Positions 1 through 7,386 are shown, numbered from the stretch's first letter. The stretch: 13,658 bases of DNA from UBA4132 sp037133675 (GCA_037133675.1 JBAXNR010000103.1:1-13658); one strand, 5' to 3'. The notes: generated by a model from the letters alone, not told the origin. A program made the numbers and translations.

Positions 1-60
1 ACAGCTTACTCGTTATTCTTTCGACTTATTCGATTGATTTTGAGTAGTTTTAATAATACA

Positions 61-133
61 AGGTTGGGGCGAGGGTCGAACCCCAACAAAAAATGTTGCG
101 TGAGATGTTGGGGTTCGACCCTCAACCCAACCT
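61..133. repeat. Long imperfect inverted repeat (REP/MITE-like hairpin) in the trxB leader
   Basis: Two 28-base arms, 61-88 and 106-133, are inverted copies of each other with 26 of 28 positions matching. The only differences are two adjacent bases near the outer end. The 17-base loop contains TGTTG, which can also pair with the CAACA at the inner end of the left arm, giving an alternative small hairpin. The arms contain GGGTCGAACCCC and AGGTTGGG. From memory this resembles the 'GTAGGTTGGG...CCCAACA' dispersed repeats common in gammaproteobacteria and cyanobacteria; membership is inferred. It ends 28 bases before the trxB ATG, so it should lie in or close to the mRNA leader. Bases 1-60 show no gene and no convincing promoter. 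Confidence 0.85.
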
Positions 134-160
134 ACAAAACCCTTAACAGAGATTTCTCCA

Positions 161-1114
161 ATGACTGATACCAAACACTGCCGTTTATTAATTTTAGGCT
201 CAGGCCCTGCGGGTTATACGGCGGCTATTTATGCAGCACGCGCTAATCTTAATCCTGTGATAATTACAGGAATGCAGCAAGGCGGACAATTAACCACCAC
301 CACCGAAGTGGATAATTGGCCAGGTGATGTAGAAGGCTTACAAGGTCCTGATTTAATGGACAGAATGCAACGACACGCCGAGCGTTTTAACACCGAAATT
401 ATTTTTGACCATATTCACACCACTGATTTATCCAAGCGTCCGTTTACCTTAACAGGCGATTCGGGTACTTATACTTGTGACGCGCTAATTATTGCCACAG
501 GGGCATCTGCACGTTATTTAGGTTTAGACTCCGAAGAAGCCTTCAAAGGCAGAGGTGTATCTGCCTGTGCCACTTGTGATGGTTTTTTCTATCGTAACAA
601 AGCGGTCGCAGTCATAGGTGGCGGCAATACCGCTGTTGAAGAAGCCTTGTATTTAGCCAATATTGCCTCCAAAGTGATTGTTGTGCATAGACGTGATAAG
701 TTTCGTTCGGAAAAAATTCTGTCTGACAAGCTGATTGAAAAATCCAAAAGTGGCAATGTGGAAATTGAATGGAATTACCAATTGGATGAAGTACTAGGCG
801 ATGACATGGGAGTCACAGGTGCGCGAATTAAAAACACCCAAGACGGTTCAACCAAAGACCTAGAAGTACACGGCGTGTTTATTGCCATTGGTCATACGCC
901 TAACACTGCAATTTTTGAAGGTCAGTTAGATATGGATCATGGCTATATTAAAGTGCATAGCGGTATTCATGGTAATGCGACAGCAACCAGCGTTGCGGGT
1001 GTGTTTGCGGCGGGTGATGTAATGGATTCCGTCTATAAACAAGCGATTACTTCAGCGGGGGCTGGTTGTATGGCGGCATTGGATGCTGAAAAATTCCTTG
1101 ATGAATTGGTTTAA
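161..1114 (+). CDS. trxB: Thioredoxin-disulfide reductase
   Basis: Cytoplasmic FAD flavoenzyme that uses NADPH to reduce thioredoxin and so supplies reducing power for ribonucleotide reductase, peroxidases and disulfide repair. The 317-residue length matches the family (E. coli about 321). The FAD-binding GSGPAG is at residues 13-18, followed by the GGQLTTTTEVDNWPG segment. The redox-active CATC is at 136-139, the NADPH-binding GGGNTA at 153-158, and the HRRDKFR loop that recognises the NADP phosphate at about 176-182. A second FAD contact, AAGDVMD, is near 283-289. All key residues are present. The start ATG directly opens the FAD fold. Only a weak purine stretch (AGAGA) precedes it. The gene stands first in a trxB-aat-bpt series but is separated from aat by a decayed repeat, so co-transcription is uncertain. 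Confidence 0.97.
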   Translation: MTDTKHCRLLILGSGPAGYTAAIYAARANLNPVIITGMQQGGQLTTTTEVDNWPGDVEGLQGPDLMDRMQRHAERFNTEIIFDHIHTTDLSKRPFTLTGDSGTYTCDALIIATGASARYLGLDSEEAFKGRGVSACATCDGFFYRNKAVAVIGGGNTAVEEALYLANIASKVIVVHRRDKFRSEKILSDKLIEKSKSGNVEIEWNYQLDEVLGDDMGVTGARIKNTQDGSTKDLEVHGVFIAIGHTPNTAIFEGQLDMDHGYIKVHSGIHGNATATSVAGVFAAGDVMDSVYKQAITSAGAGCMAALDAEKFLDELV

Positions 1115-1127
1115 TCGAGATTTATAA

Positions 1128-1214
1128 TTCCCACCGCTCCTGCCACTCCAGCGTTGTGTAAGATGACGCTGGAGCATTAACAGAAGCATTCCAACGTCAA
1201 AGCATTGGAACGAG
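1128..1214. repeat. Decayed compound hairpin repeat between trxB and aat
   Basis: The trxB-aat gap holds two hairpins in series. The first is perfect: CTCCAGCGT at 1146-1154 pairs with ACGCTGGAG at 1166-1174 around an 11-base loop. The second is shorter: TTCCAA at 1189-1194 with TTGGAA at 1205-1210. The block starts with ATTCCCACCGCTCCTG and ends with TTGGAACGAG. From memory this looks like a degraded copy of a widespread proteobacterial intergenic repeat whose intact form carries GCGTGGGAACGAG-type arms. No T tract follows either stem, so it is a poor intrinsic terminator, though it may still slow transcription or protect the 3' end of the trxB mRNA. Confidence 0.65.
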
Positions 1215-1235
1215 AAAATAAAAAATTAAAATGCA

Positions 1236-1931
1236 ATGCGACTAACACTCCTTGATCCAGATAATCCCGCACAAGCATTTCCACCGCTGTACAAAGCCTT
1301 GCGTGAACCCGATGGCTTGTTAGCAGTCGGTGGCTGTTTGTCCACAGAACGGCTCATCAATGCGTATCGGCGTGGGATTTTCCCTTGGTACAATGCCGAT
1401 GAACCTATTTTGTGGTGGTCTCCAGACCCACGTTTGGTGTTATTTCCTGACAAACTCATGGTATCGCGTAGCTTGCGTAAAACGTTGCGCAAAGGCTTGT
1501 TTACCGTCACTTTTGATAAAGCCTTTAGCGAAGTCATGATTGCCTGTGCCGAACCACGCAAGGACAGCGCGGGGACGTGGATAACATCTGATATTTATCA
1601 AGCATACCTTGAATTACATCAACAAGGTTTTGCTCATTCTGTAGAAGTTTGGTTTAACGAGGAATTAGTCGGCGGCTTGTATGGCGTGGCATTAGGGCAG
1701 GTTTTTTTTGGCGAATCGATGTTTCATACCAAAACCGATGCCTCGAAAGTCGCTTTTGTGAGTTTGGTTGAACAACTGCAAACGTGGCACTATCAACTCA
1801 TCGACTGTCAAATCCATACCAACCATTTGGCAAGCTTGGGGGCAGAAGATATTGATCGCCGCACGTTTGTCAGGCTACTTAATCAATATTGTCGAATGCC
1901 AGTTTCACCCTCAGCGTGGCAGAATTTATGA
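1236..1931 (+). CDS. aat: Leucyl/phenylalanyl-tRNA--protein transferase
   Basis: Transfers Leu or Phe from aminoacyl-tRNA to the N-terminal Lys or Arg of proteins, creating primary destabilising residues read by ClpS and degraded by ClpAP. At 231 residues it is close to E. coli Aat (234). Family motifs appear in order: GLLAVGG (27-33), YRRGIFPWY (44-52), WWSPDPR (60-66), TWIT (114-117), HSVEVW (134-139), GGLYGVALG (146-154), FFGESMFH (157-164) and LIDCQ (188-192). E160 and D190 correspond to the catalytic-site Glu and Asp of the E. coli enzyme. The start MRLTLLDP gives the usual N-terminus. Another ATG five bases upstream is out of frame, and the ribosome site is weak and A-rich. The stop overlaps the bpt start as ATGA. 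Confidence 0.97.
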   Translation: MRLTLLDPDNPAQAFPPLYKALREPDGLLAVGGCLSTERLINAYRRGIFPWYNADEPILWWSPDPRLVLFPDKLMVSRSLRKTLRKGLFTVTFDKAFSEVMIACAEPRKDSAGTWITSDIYQAYLELHQQGFAHSVEVWFNEELVGGLYGVALGQVFFGESMFHTKTDASKVAFVSLVEQLQTWHYQLIDCQIHTNHLASLGAEDIDRRTFVRLLNQYCRMPVSPSAWQNL

Positions 1932-2632
1932 TTTCCATCCCATTGGTATTAACGCCGCCTCATCCTTGCAGTTATCTCGATGACCAACAAAGTCAATCGG
2001 TGTTTGTGCATCCGTCTCAAGAACTTAGTACGCCCATTTATTCCCAGCTTATTCAACAAGGTTTTCGCCGTAGTGGTAATGAGGTTTATGTGCCGCATTG
2101 CCCACAATGCACTGCCTGTATTGCCGCAAGGTTAGCAGTGCATGACTTTAAACTGAATAGAAGCCAACAGCGTTGTTGGAAAAAAAATAGCCAGACTAAA
2201 GCCGTTATCAAACCAGCTATTTTTGAACAAGCGCATTACGATTTATATGTGCATTATCAAAAAACCCGCCATACAGGTGGGGATATGGCAGAAGCGTCAC
2301 CTGCCGATTACATTAATTTCTTAAGCAGTTCGTGGTGCGATACGGTGTTTGTTGAATTTTCAATTAATGATGAATTAGCGGGCATTGCCGTCGTGGATTG
2401 TTTAGATAATGCCTTATCAGCCGTTTATACATTCTTTGATCCAAAATTTGCTAATTACAGCTTGGGCGCGTATGCGGTGTTGTGGCAAATCGCGCAGGCA
2501 AAATTGCAGGGAAAAGAATTTGTGTATCTCGGTTTTTGGATTGAAGCGTGTCGAAAAATGGCGTACAAAAGCAATTATCAACCATTACAAATATTGCGTA
2601 ATAAGCAATGGATTGAGTTGCCTCAGATTTAA
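1928..2632 (+). CDS. bpt: Aspartate/glutamate leucyltransferase (bacterial ATE-like, Bpt)
   Basis: Attaches Leu (or Arg in some relatives) from tRNA to N-terminal Asp or Glu, the acidic branch of the N-degron pathway that feeds ClpS/ClpAP. The 234-residue protein opens with LTPPHPCSYL, the family N-terminus, with Cys14 conserved. CPQCTAC follows at 58-64, the Cys-rich motif shared with eukaryotic ATE1. Further on are FRRSG (46-50), YTFFDP (167-172), YLGFWI (200-205) and CRKMAYKSNYQP (208-219). I chose the start at 1928 because it forms an ATGA overlap with the aat stop. The in-frame ATG at 1889 would add 13 residues that lie inside aat and do not look like the family. Usually infA follows; here the gene ends 2 bases from the end of a convergent operon. 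Confidence 0.95.
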   Translation: MISIPLVLTPPHPCSYLDDQQSQSVFVHPSQELSTPIYSQLIQQGFRRSGNEVYVPHCPQCTACIAARLAVHDFKLNRSQQRCWKKNSQTKAVIKPAIFEQAHYDLYVHYQKTRHTGGDMAEASPADYINFLSSSWCDTVFVEFSINDELAGIAVVDCLDNALSAVYTFFDPKFANYSLGAYAVLWQIAQAKLQGKEFVYLGFWIEACRKMAYKSNYQPLQILRNKQWIELPQI

Positions 2633-2634
2633 CG

Positions 2635-3876
2635 CTACACCAAAACCTCTTCTGCACTGGGCTGACTTAAAAAAGCAGTGGGACTAGCCGTTAAGCCATA
2701 AGCACCCGATTGATAAACCACCACTAAATCACCTACCTCAGCGACAGGCAACAGCATTTTATCGGCAATAATATCTAACGGCGTACACAAACAGCCAACT
2801 ACATTCACCACTTCTTGTTGCTCAGCGTACATTTTATTACCGATAGCCACGGGATAATTTTTGCGTATTACCTGCCCAAAATTACCCGACGCGGCGAGAT
2901 GATGATGCAAGCCGCCATTCACCACTAAGTACACTTGTCCACGCGATATTTTTTTATCCAGCACTTGGCAAACATAAATACCCGCTTCACCCACTAAATA
3001 ACGCCCTAACTCAATAATAAGTTCAGTTTCTGGCTGTGCAGCTTTAAGTTTTTCCATTTCTACCGCAAGCGCGTCACCGACTTGTTGGCTATTCAAACGT
3101 GTTTCACCAGCAAAATAGGGAATACCATAACCACCGCCGATATTAAGTTTTTTAATACCATTAGGACAAAACTGAGCAAGACGCAACGCTAAAGCAATAC
3201 TTTTTTGTTGGACTTCAATCAGTGCATCGGCTTTGAGATTTTGCGAGCCGCTATAGATATGCAAACCTTGAAAATCCAATGGCAACGCTTGCACTCGTCT
3301 TAGCACAGAGGGCAGTTGTTCTTCATCAATACCAAATGGTTTCGCACCGCCGCCCATTTTCATGCCTGAATTTTTTAGCTCAAACGCTGGATTGATACGA
3401 ATTGCCACTGCTGCGGTGATACCAATTTGTGCAGATAACTGGGCAATGGTTTCTAGCTCATTGAATGATTCAACATTAATAGTAATTCCTGCCGCAATCG
3501 CCAGTTTTAAGTCAGCAGATGATTTCCCAGGTCCTGCAATGCTAATGTGACGGGCAGGCATGGGGGTATCCAGCGCAATTTTCATTTCCCCCGCCGAAGC
3601 CACATCAAAACCATCTACTATTCCCGCCATAAGTTGTACCACTGCTGGCATAGGATTGGCTTTTAGCGCGTAGTGAATTTTTAAGCCACTGGGGCTATGC
3701 TGGCGTAACTCAGCCACGTGGTCGATGATGACTTGTCTATCATAAGCATAAAACGGCGTTTTACCAACACGGCTAACAAGGCGAGGTAATTCCATGCCAC
3801 CGATGACCAGATTATTATGACGCACCGAAAACTGCTGCATGGGCGCGTGTTGTGGAATGGTTTTGAGCTGATTCAT
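2635..3876 (-). CDS. PLP-dependent decarboxylase, exosortase A system-associated
   Basis: A fold-type III PLP enzyme of the diaminopimelate/ornithine decarboxylase superfamily, 413 residues. It most resembles the exosortase A-associated subfamily (TIGR03099 as I remember it). Its exact substrate is not known; the family is found with polysaccharide and PEP-CTERM sorting genes. Visible features: the Schiff-base lysine in HYALKANPMP (K72), DVASAGEM (91-98), HIYSGSQ (206-212), phosphate-binding GGGYGIPYF (247-255), ELGRYLVGEAG (289-299), the second-active-site Cys in GCLCTPLD (361-368, C364) and the cofactor-contacting Tyr in SGAYGLTASP (390-399). All expected catalytic residues are present. It is the last gene of the minus-strand unit, and its ATG overlaps the ligase stop as ATGA, so translation is probably coupled. 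Its own stop lies 2 bases from bpt, leaving no room for a terminator. Confidence 0.9.
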   Translation of the reverse strand: MNQLKTIPQHAPMQQFSVRHNNLVIGGMELPRLVSRVGKTPFYAYDRQVIIDHVAELRQHSPSGLKIHYALKANPMPAVVQLMAGIVDGFDVASAGEMKIALDTPMPARHISIAGPGKSSADLKLAIAAGITINVESFNELETIAQLSAQIGITAAVAIRINPAFELKNSGMKMGGGAKPFGIDEEQLPSVLRRVQALPLDFQGLHIYSGSQNLKADALIEVQQKSIALALRLAQFCPNGIKKLNIGGGYGIPYFAGETRLNSQQVGDALAVEMEKLKAAQPETELIIELGRYLVGEAGIYVCQVLDKKISRGQVYLVVNGGLHHHLAASGNFGQVIRKNYPVAIGNKMYAEQQEVVNVVGCLCTPLDIIADKMLLPVAEVGDLVVVYQSGAYGLTASPTAFLSQPSAEEVLV

Positions 3877-5513
3877 AATTGAAATACAGTGGTAAATTGT
3901 TGGGCGAGTACGTTACGGTCGATTTTTCCGTTGGGGTTTTTGGGTAAACTGTCTAGCACGACTATTTTTGCTGGTATCATAAAGTTAGGCAGGTAGGTTT
4001 TACAATGCTTTATTAGCAAAGCTTCATCATAATCATCAGGGTGTTGCAAGCTTATCACCACCAACACTGCTTGACCTAAACTATCATGAGCGATACCGAT
4101 AGCCGCCGCTTCTTTGACCAGCCCAGAGCTATAAATGACTTCTTCAATTTCAGTCGGACTTACCCGATAGCCTGAGGTTTTTATCATATCGTCTTTACGT
4201 CCGACAAAATATAAATAGCCATCTTCATCCATTGTCACGGTATCGCCTGACCACACCGCAACTTCTGTCAGTGGCAAGCTAGATAACTGATTAGGGGCAG
4301 GTTTAAAACGTTCAGCAGTTTTAATCGGATCATTCCAATAACCCATCGCCACTAACGAACCACGATGCACCAATTCACCTGCTTCATGCACTGCGCATAA
4401 CGAACCATCATCACGCACCACTAAAATATCCGCATTAGGTATGGCTTTACCGATAGAATCAGGGCGAGTATCCAATTGCTCAGGTGGCAAATAAGTGGAA
4501 CGAAATGCCTCAGTTAAACCGTACATTAAAAAAAACTGCCCATTCGGTACACGCTGGCGAATAGCTGTTAATACGGATTTAGGCATTTTTCCACCAGAAT
4601 TAGTCAAATAGCGCAGATGTTCATTAATAGTAGCAGACCATTCCAGTTTAGCTAATTGCGCCCAAAGCGATGGCACACATGCTAAGCCTGTGATTTTTTG
4701 CGACTCCAAGGCAATCAACACATCACGCGGCAATAAATATTCCAATAACACACAACATGCGCCGTTAAGCAACGCCGTCAGCAGTTGATTTAAGCCATAA
4801 TCAAAACTAAATGGTAACACCGCAAGTAGGCGATCCGTTTCGGTAATGTGTAAATACTCGCTAACACTTTTTGCCCCCGTCACTATATTACGATGCGATA
4901 ACACCACGCCTTTGGGTTTGCCCGTACTGCCTGAGGTGTACAAAATTGCCGCCATATCGGTATCGATAATATTCAGTGTTGGCTGTTGGCTAGTTGCTTG
5001 TTGTAAAAAATCATTCCAGCCTAAAATTGTTTGGGGGATATTAACAGTCGGCGGCTCGTTTTCTATCAACACGATGGTCTGTAAATCAGGGCAGTTAGCC
5101 AATTCAGGCAACAGACTTTGCAAGCGGCTGTTTGAAGTAATTAAAATACTGACATTGCAATCATTAAGAATATAAGTCACTTGCGCGGCTTTTAGCACAG
5201 GATTAATCGGCACAAACACACCACCCGCCAAACTAATCGCCAATATACTACTCACTGTTTCCAGTTGTTTAGGCAAAAAAACTGCGACGCGTTGTTGGGG
5301 TTTTAACTGACTGCCCAACAACGCCTTCGCTTGTAGCTGAACTAGCGCGGTAAGCTGACTATAACTCCACGTCATTTTTTTATGCACGATAGCAGTTTTA
5401 TCTGCCACTTGTTGGACAGATTTAAAAAGTAAATGATGCAATAAACTTGGCATGGTTTGACTTGGTGGGGTAAATACAGAGTCTAATTTGATGAGATGCT
5501 TGACCGCTCTCAC
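3873..5513 (-). CDS. AMP-forming acyl-CoA ligase-like enzyme, exosortase A system-associated
   Basis: An adenylate-forming enzyme (ANL superfamily) that activates a carboxylate with ATP, then passes it to CoA or a carrier protein. It looks like the exosortase A-associated subfamily (TIGR03098 from memory), the standard partner of the decarboxylase next to it; the natural substrate is unknown. Numbering from the first start: P-loop YTSGSTGKPKG at 192-202, YGLTEAF at 331-337, SGDTVTMDEDGYLYFVGRKD from 422, hinge KTSGYRV at 445-451 and the C-terminal catalytic lysine in PNGKIDR (K530). Two starts are possible. A GTG at 5513 overlaps the upstream stop as GTGA and gives 546 residues. An ATG at 5453 gives 526 residues, beginning MPSLLHHLLFKS, closer to the usual family N-terminus. 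Neither has a good ribosome site; I keep the longer one with low certainty about the first 20 residues. Confidence 0.9.
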   Translation of the reverse strand: MRAVKHLIKLDSVFTPPSQTMPSLLHHLLFKSVQQVADKTAIVHKKMTWSYSQLTALVQLQAKALLGSQLKPQQRVAVFLPKQLETVSSILAISLAGGVFVPINPVLKAAQVTYILNDCNVSILITSNSRLQSLLPELANCPDLQTIVLIENEPPTVNIPQTILGWNDFLQQATSQQPTLNIIDTDMAAILYTSGSTGKPKGVVLSHRNIVTGAKSVSEYLHITETDRLLAVLPFSFDYGLNQLLTALLNGACCVLLEYLLPRDVLIALESQKITGLACVPSLWAQLAKLEWSATINEHLRYLTNSGGKMPKSVLTAIRQRVPNGQFFLMYGLTEAFRSTYLPPEQLDTRPDSIGKAIPNADILVVRDDGSLCAVHEAGELVHRGSLVAMGYWNDPIKTAERFKPAPNQLSSLPLTEVAVWSGDTVTMDEDGYLYFVGRKDDMIKTSGYRVSPTEIEEVIYSSGLVKEAAAIGIAHDSLGQAVLVVISLQHPDDYDEALLIKHCKTYLPNFMIPAKIVVLDSLPKNPNGKIDRNVLAQQFTTVFQL

Positions 5514-6181
5514 AGAAAATAGCTGGTATAGGCACGATAAGCCGCAATTATTGCCAGTACCAGAAAAATACTGCCACTGATTTTATGCAGCAACACTAAA
5601 GGCATCTTTTTTAAAATCGTTCGCCCTGCCAATACGCCTAACGCCGAACTTGATGCCAATGCCGCTGTTGATCCTAACCATACCGCTAACGGTACGGCAG
5701 TACTGCTTAACGCAACCACCGCTAATTGGGTTTTATCGCCAAACTCAGCAACGGTAATCAGCAAAAACGTGGTAAAAAATACGCTGTGATTACTTTTTTC
5801 CTGTACATCTTCATCACCGTCTGGTTCTTGCACTCTCAAGGAATGAATGCCAAACACGGTAAACAACACCGCCACAGTTGCAGCAACCACATACTCAGGT
5901 AGCCAGTTAGCAATCGCAACACCAAACACTACCGCCAAGGTATTTAACACCGCAAATGCAGCAATCGCACCCAAAATAACAGGCGTTGCTTTATGCCTAG
6001 ACGCTAACGTCATACAAACTAATTGGCTTTTATCACCCATTTCTGCGGCAATAATTAACACATAACTGGTTGTCAAAGTTGCCGATAATTCGCCAATACT
6101 GCTAACATTCAACAGCGAATGCCACGATTGCAAAACATCAGTCATGTTGAGTGAAGAAAAAAAGCCCAGTAAATTGTCCAT
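5510..6181 (-). CDS. GDT1/TMEM165 (UPF0016) family cation transporter
   Basis: An inner-membrane transporter of about six to seven helices; characterised relatives move Mn2+ or Ca2+ (MneA of Vibrio, Mnx of cyanobacteria, yeast Gdt1). The 223-residue protein has two homologous halves, each with the diagnostic E-x-G-D-K-[ST] motif: E47-M-G-D-K-S and E146-F-G-D-K-T, which form the ion path. An acidic cytoplasmic loop (about 119-129, EPDGDEDVQEK) separates the halves. Roughly 35 residues precede the first helix, slightly long for the family. It lies 2 bases downstream of the ZIP gene and its stop overlaps the GTG of the ligase, so it sits in the middle of one transcription unit. No Mn-sensing yybP-ykoY-like leader fits in that 2-base junction. 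The metal specificity (Mn2+ likeliest) is inferred. Confidence 0.93.
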   Translation of the reverse strand: MDNLLGFFSSLNMTDVLQSWHSLLNVSSIGELSATLTTSYVLIIAAEMGDKSQLVCMTLASRHKATPVILGAIAAFAVLNTLAVVFGVAIANWLPEYVVAATVAVLFTVFGIHSLRVQEPDGDEDVQEKSNHSVFFTTFLLITVAEFGDKTQLAVVALSSTAVPLAVWLGSTAALASSSALGVLAGRTILKKMPLVLLHKISGSIFLVLAIIAAYRAYTSYFL

Positions 6182-6183
6182 TA

Positions 6184-7134
6184 TTAACCCAGCATATTAT
6201 CCAACACCATCATAATAATAAAACCTATCATCAATGCAAAAGTTGCATAACGCGAACGACCACTGGAGTGGGTTTCTGGAATAATCTCCTCACTAATCAC
6301 AAACAACATCGCACCCGCCGCAAAACCCATTGCCAGTGGCAAAATAGGTTGAAATGCTGTCACCATGGTGATGCCCAACAAACCGCCAACTGGCTCAACT
6401 AAACCTGATAACGTCGCAATACCCACCGCTCGCCATTTGTTATAACCCAAACCAACTAATGGCAACGCCACAGCCAAGCCTTCAGGAATATTTTGCAAGG
6501 CAATCGCAATTGCCAACACCACGCCGTTTTTCATTTCCCCAGAGCCAAAACTCACCCCTACTGACATCCCTTCAGGAAAATTGTGAATGGTGATAGCGAT
6601 AACAAATAACCAAACTTTCTTCAATGAATTCAATTGGGTATCAGAAATAGAATCGAAATGGATATGTGGCAACTGCTTATCTGCATAATGTAAAAACGCC
6701 GCACCGATTAACATACCAAAAGACACTACATAAATGCCTTTGCCAGGCCAGATTGCGTTGCCAAAATCAATCCCAGGAACTAACAAAGAAAAAGCCGTCG
6801 CCGCCAGCATTACTCCAGCCGCCGCGCCCAACATACTATTGAACAAATTATTAGAAATATTCTTAAAGAATAATGCAGGTAACGCGCCTACGCCTGTCGC
6901 TAAACCAGCCAAAATACTGGCAAAAAAACCAATAACAACAATCTTGCCAAAAATCAAATATAAACTGCCAAAAACCAGCAACTGCGAGACTAAAAACAAC
7001 CCCGCCACAATAGCCCAACGCTTTAATGGCGGTAAATCCATCAGCTTTTGATAATACTCAGTGGCTTTAAGTCGTTCTAGTTGAGATTCAACGTAGTGCG
7101 GTGTCTTATTAATTATATTTGCTATGAAAGTCAT
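6184..7134 (-). CDS. ZIP family divalent metal transporter (GufA-like)
   Basis: A membrane transporter of the ZIP family, moving Zn2+, Fe2+ or Mn2+ into the cytoplasm. It starts at 7134 (316 residues). GAGGAG at 7143-7148 lies 8 bases upstream, while the longer reading frame to 7188 would need a TTG without a ribosome site. An N-terminal amphipathic stretch precedes the first helix. The paired metal-binding signatures are HNFPEG (184-189) and QNIPEG (214-219), the latter replacing the HEIPHE seen in classic ZIPs, as in GufA-like members. SEEIIPETH lies at 281-289 near the C-terminus. About eight hydrophobic segments are visible. A short charged loop HIHFD around 157-161 may bind metal. It is the first gene of the four-gene unit with its own promoter candidate. 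The transported metal cannot be read from sequence. Confidence 0.93.
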   Translation of the reverse strand: MTFIANIINKTPHYVESQLERLKATEYYQKLMDLPPLKRWAIVAGLFLVSQLLVFGSLYLIFGKIVVIGFFASILAGLATGVGALPALFFKNISNNLFNSMLGAAAGVMLAATAFSLLVPGIDFGNAIWPGKGIYVVSFGMLIGAAFLHYADKQLPHIHFDSISDTQLNSLKKVWLFVIAITIHNFPEGMSVGVSFGSGEMKNGVVLAIAIALQNIPEGLAVALPLVGLGYNKWRAVGIATLSGLVEPVGGLLGITMVTAFQPILPLAMGFAAGAMLFVISEEIIPETHSSGRSRYATFALMIGFIIMMVLDNMLG

Positions 7135-7142
7135 TAGATTAG

Positions 7143-7180
7143 CTCCTCGATTAGTTATAAAAATTATGCAAGGCATTATA
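7143..7180 (-). promoter_or_regulatory. Promoter -10 and ribosome site of the ZIP-led operon
   Basis: On the minus strand a perfect TATAAT occupies 7180-7175. It predicts a transcript start near 7168 and a leader of roughly 35 bases. No good -35 sits 16-18 bases upstream (CATAAG at the 17-base position). The ribosome site GAGGAG at 7148-7143 lies 8 bases before the ATG at 7134 and decides the start of the ZIP gene. The short leader leaves no space for a metal riboswitch. Confidence 0.5.
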
Positions 7181-7246
7181 GCCAACAAATACCAATGCTT
7201 ATGCGGTTATTTAAAAAATCGATTAGTGTTTGAGTTTTAAACTCTC

Positions 7247-7252
7247 TATAAT
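7247..7252 (+). promoter_or_regulatory. tRNA-Thr promoter -10 with overlapping palindrome
   Basis: A perfect TATAAT lies 10 bases upstream of the tRNA 5' end, with a weak -35 (TTAGTG at 7223-7228, 18-base spacer). GAGTTT at 7232-7237 and AAACTC at 7239-7244 form a 6-base inverted repeat inside the spacer. It could be an operator or chance. The -10 call is firm; the -35 and the palindrome are tentative. Confidence 0.65.
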
Positions 7253-7262
7253 GACAACTGTT

Positions 7263-7335
7263 GCCGGTGTAGCTCAGTCGGTAGAGCAACACATTCGTAA
7301 TGTGTGGGTCGGCGGTTCGATTCCGCCCATCGGCT
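7263..7335 (+). tRNA. tRNA-Thr (anticodon CGT)
   Basis: A full cloverleaf can be drawn. Acceptor GCCGGTG pairs with CATCGGC (one G-T pair). The D stem is GCTC/GAGC. The anticodon stem is ACACA/TGTGT with loop TTCGTAA, anticodon CGT at 7296-7298. The variable loop is GGGTC, and the T stem is GGCGG/CCGCC with loop TTCGATT. The discriminator is T and no CCA is encoded. It reads ACG codons. It is transcribed away from the ZIP operon and marks the boundary between the core-like left half and the accessory right half of the window, a frequent position for integrated elements. Confidence 0.97.
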
Positions 7336-7361
7336 TAATAAAATCAATAGGTTACAAGACT

Positions 7362-7386
7362 ATAAAAACAGTTTTTATGTTTTTAT
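7362..7386 (+). repeat. AT-rich inverted repeat and tandem 8-mer after tRNA-Thr
   Basis: ATAAAAAC (7362-7369) and GTTTTTAT (7371-7378) form a perfect inverted repeat, and GTTTTTAT is repeated directly at 7379-7386. The stem is A/T only and weak. It may serve as the tRNA transcript's terminator because of the T runs, but this is uncertain. The rest of 7336-7481 shows no gene. Confidence 0.4.

Noticed and set aside
1226..1561. Minus-strand ORF opposite aat, and similar frames opposite the ligase and transporters
   Set aside because: They are shadows of strongly identified genes, without ribosome sites or recognisable protein features.
1889..1927. N-terminal extension of bpt from an upstream ATG
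   Set aside because: It lies in the aat coding region, does not resemble the family N-terminus, and the ATGA overlap start at 1928 fits better.
7135..7200. Mn-sensing riboswitch (yybP-ykoY) before the metal transporter operon
   Set aside because: The leader predicted from the TATAAT is only about 35 bases and shows none of the needed paired structure.
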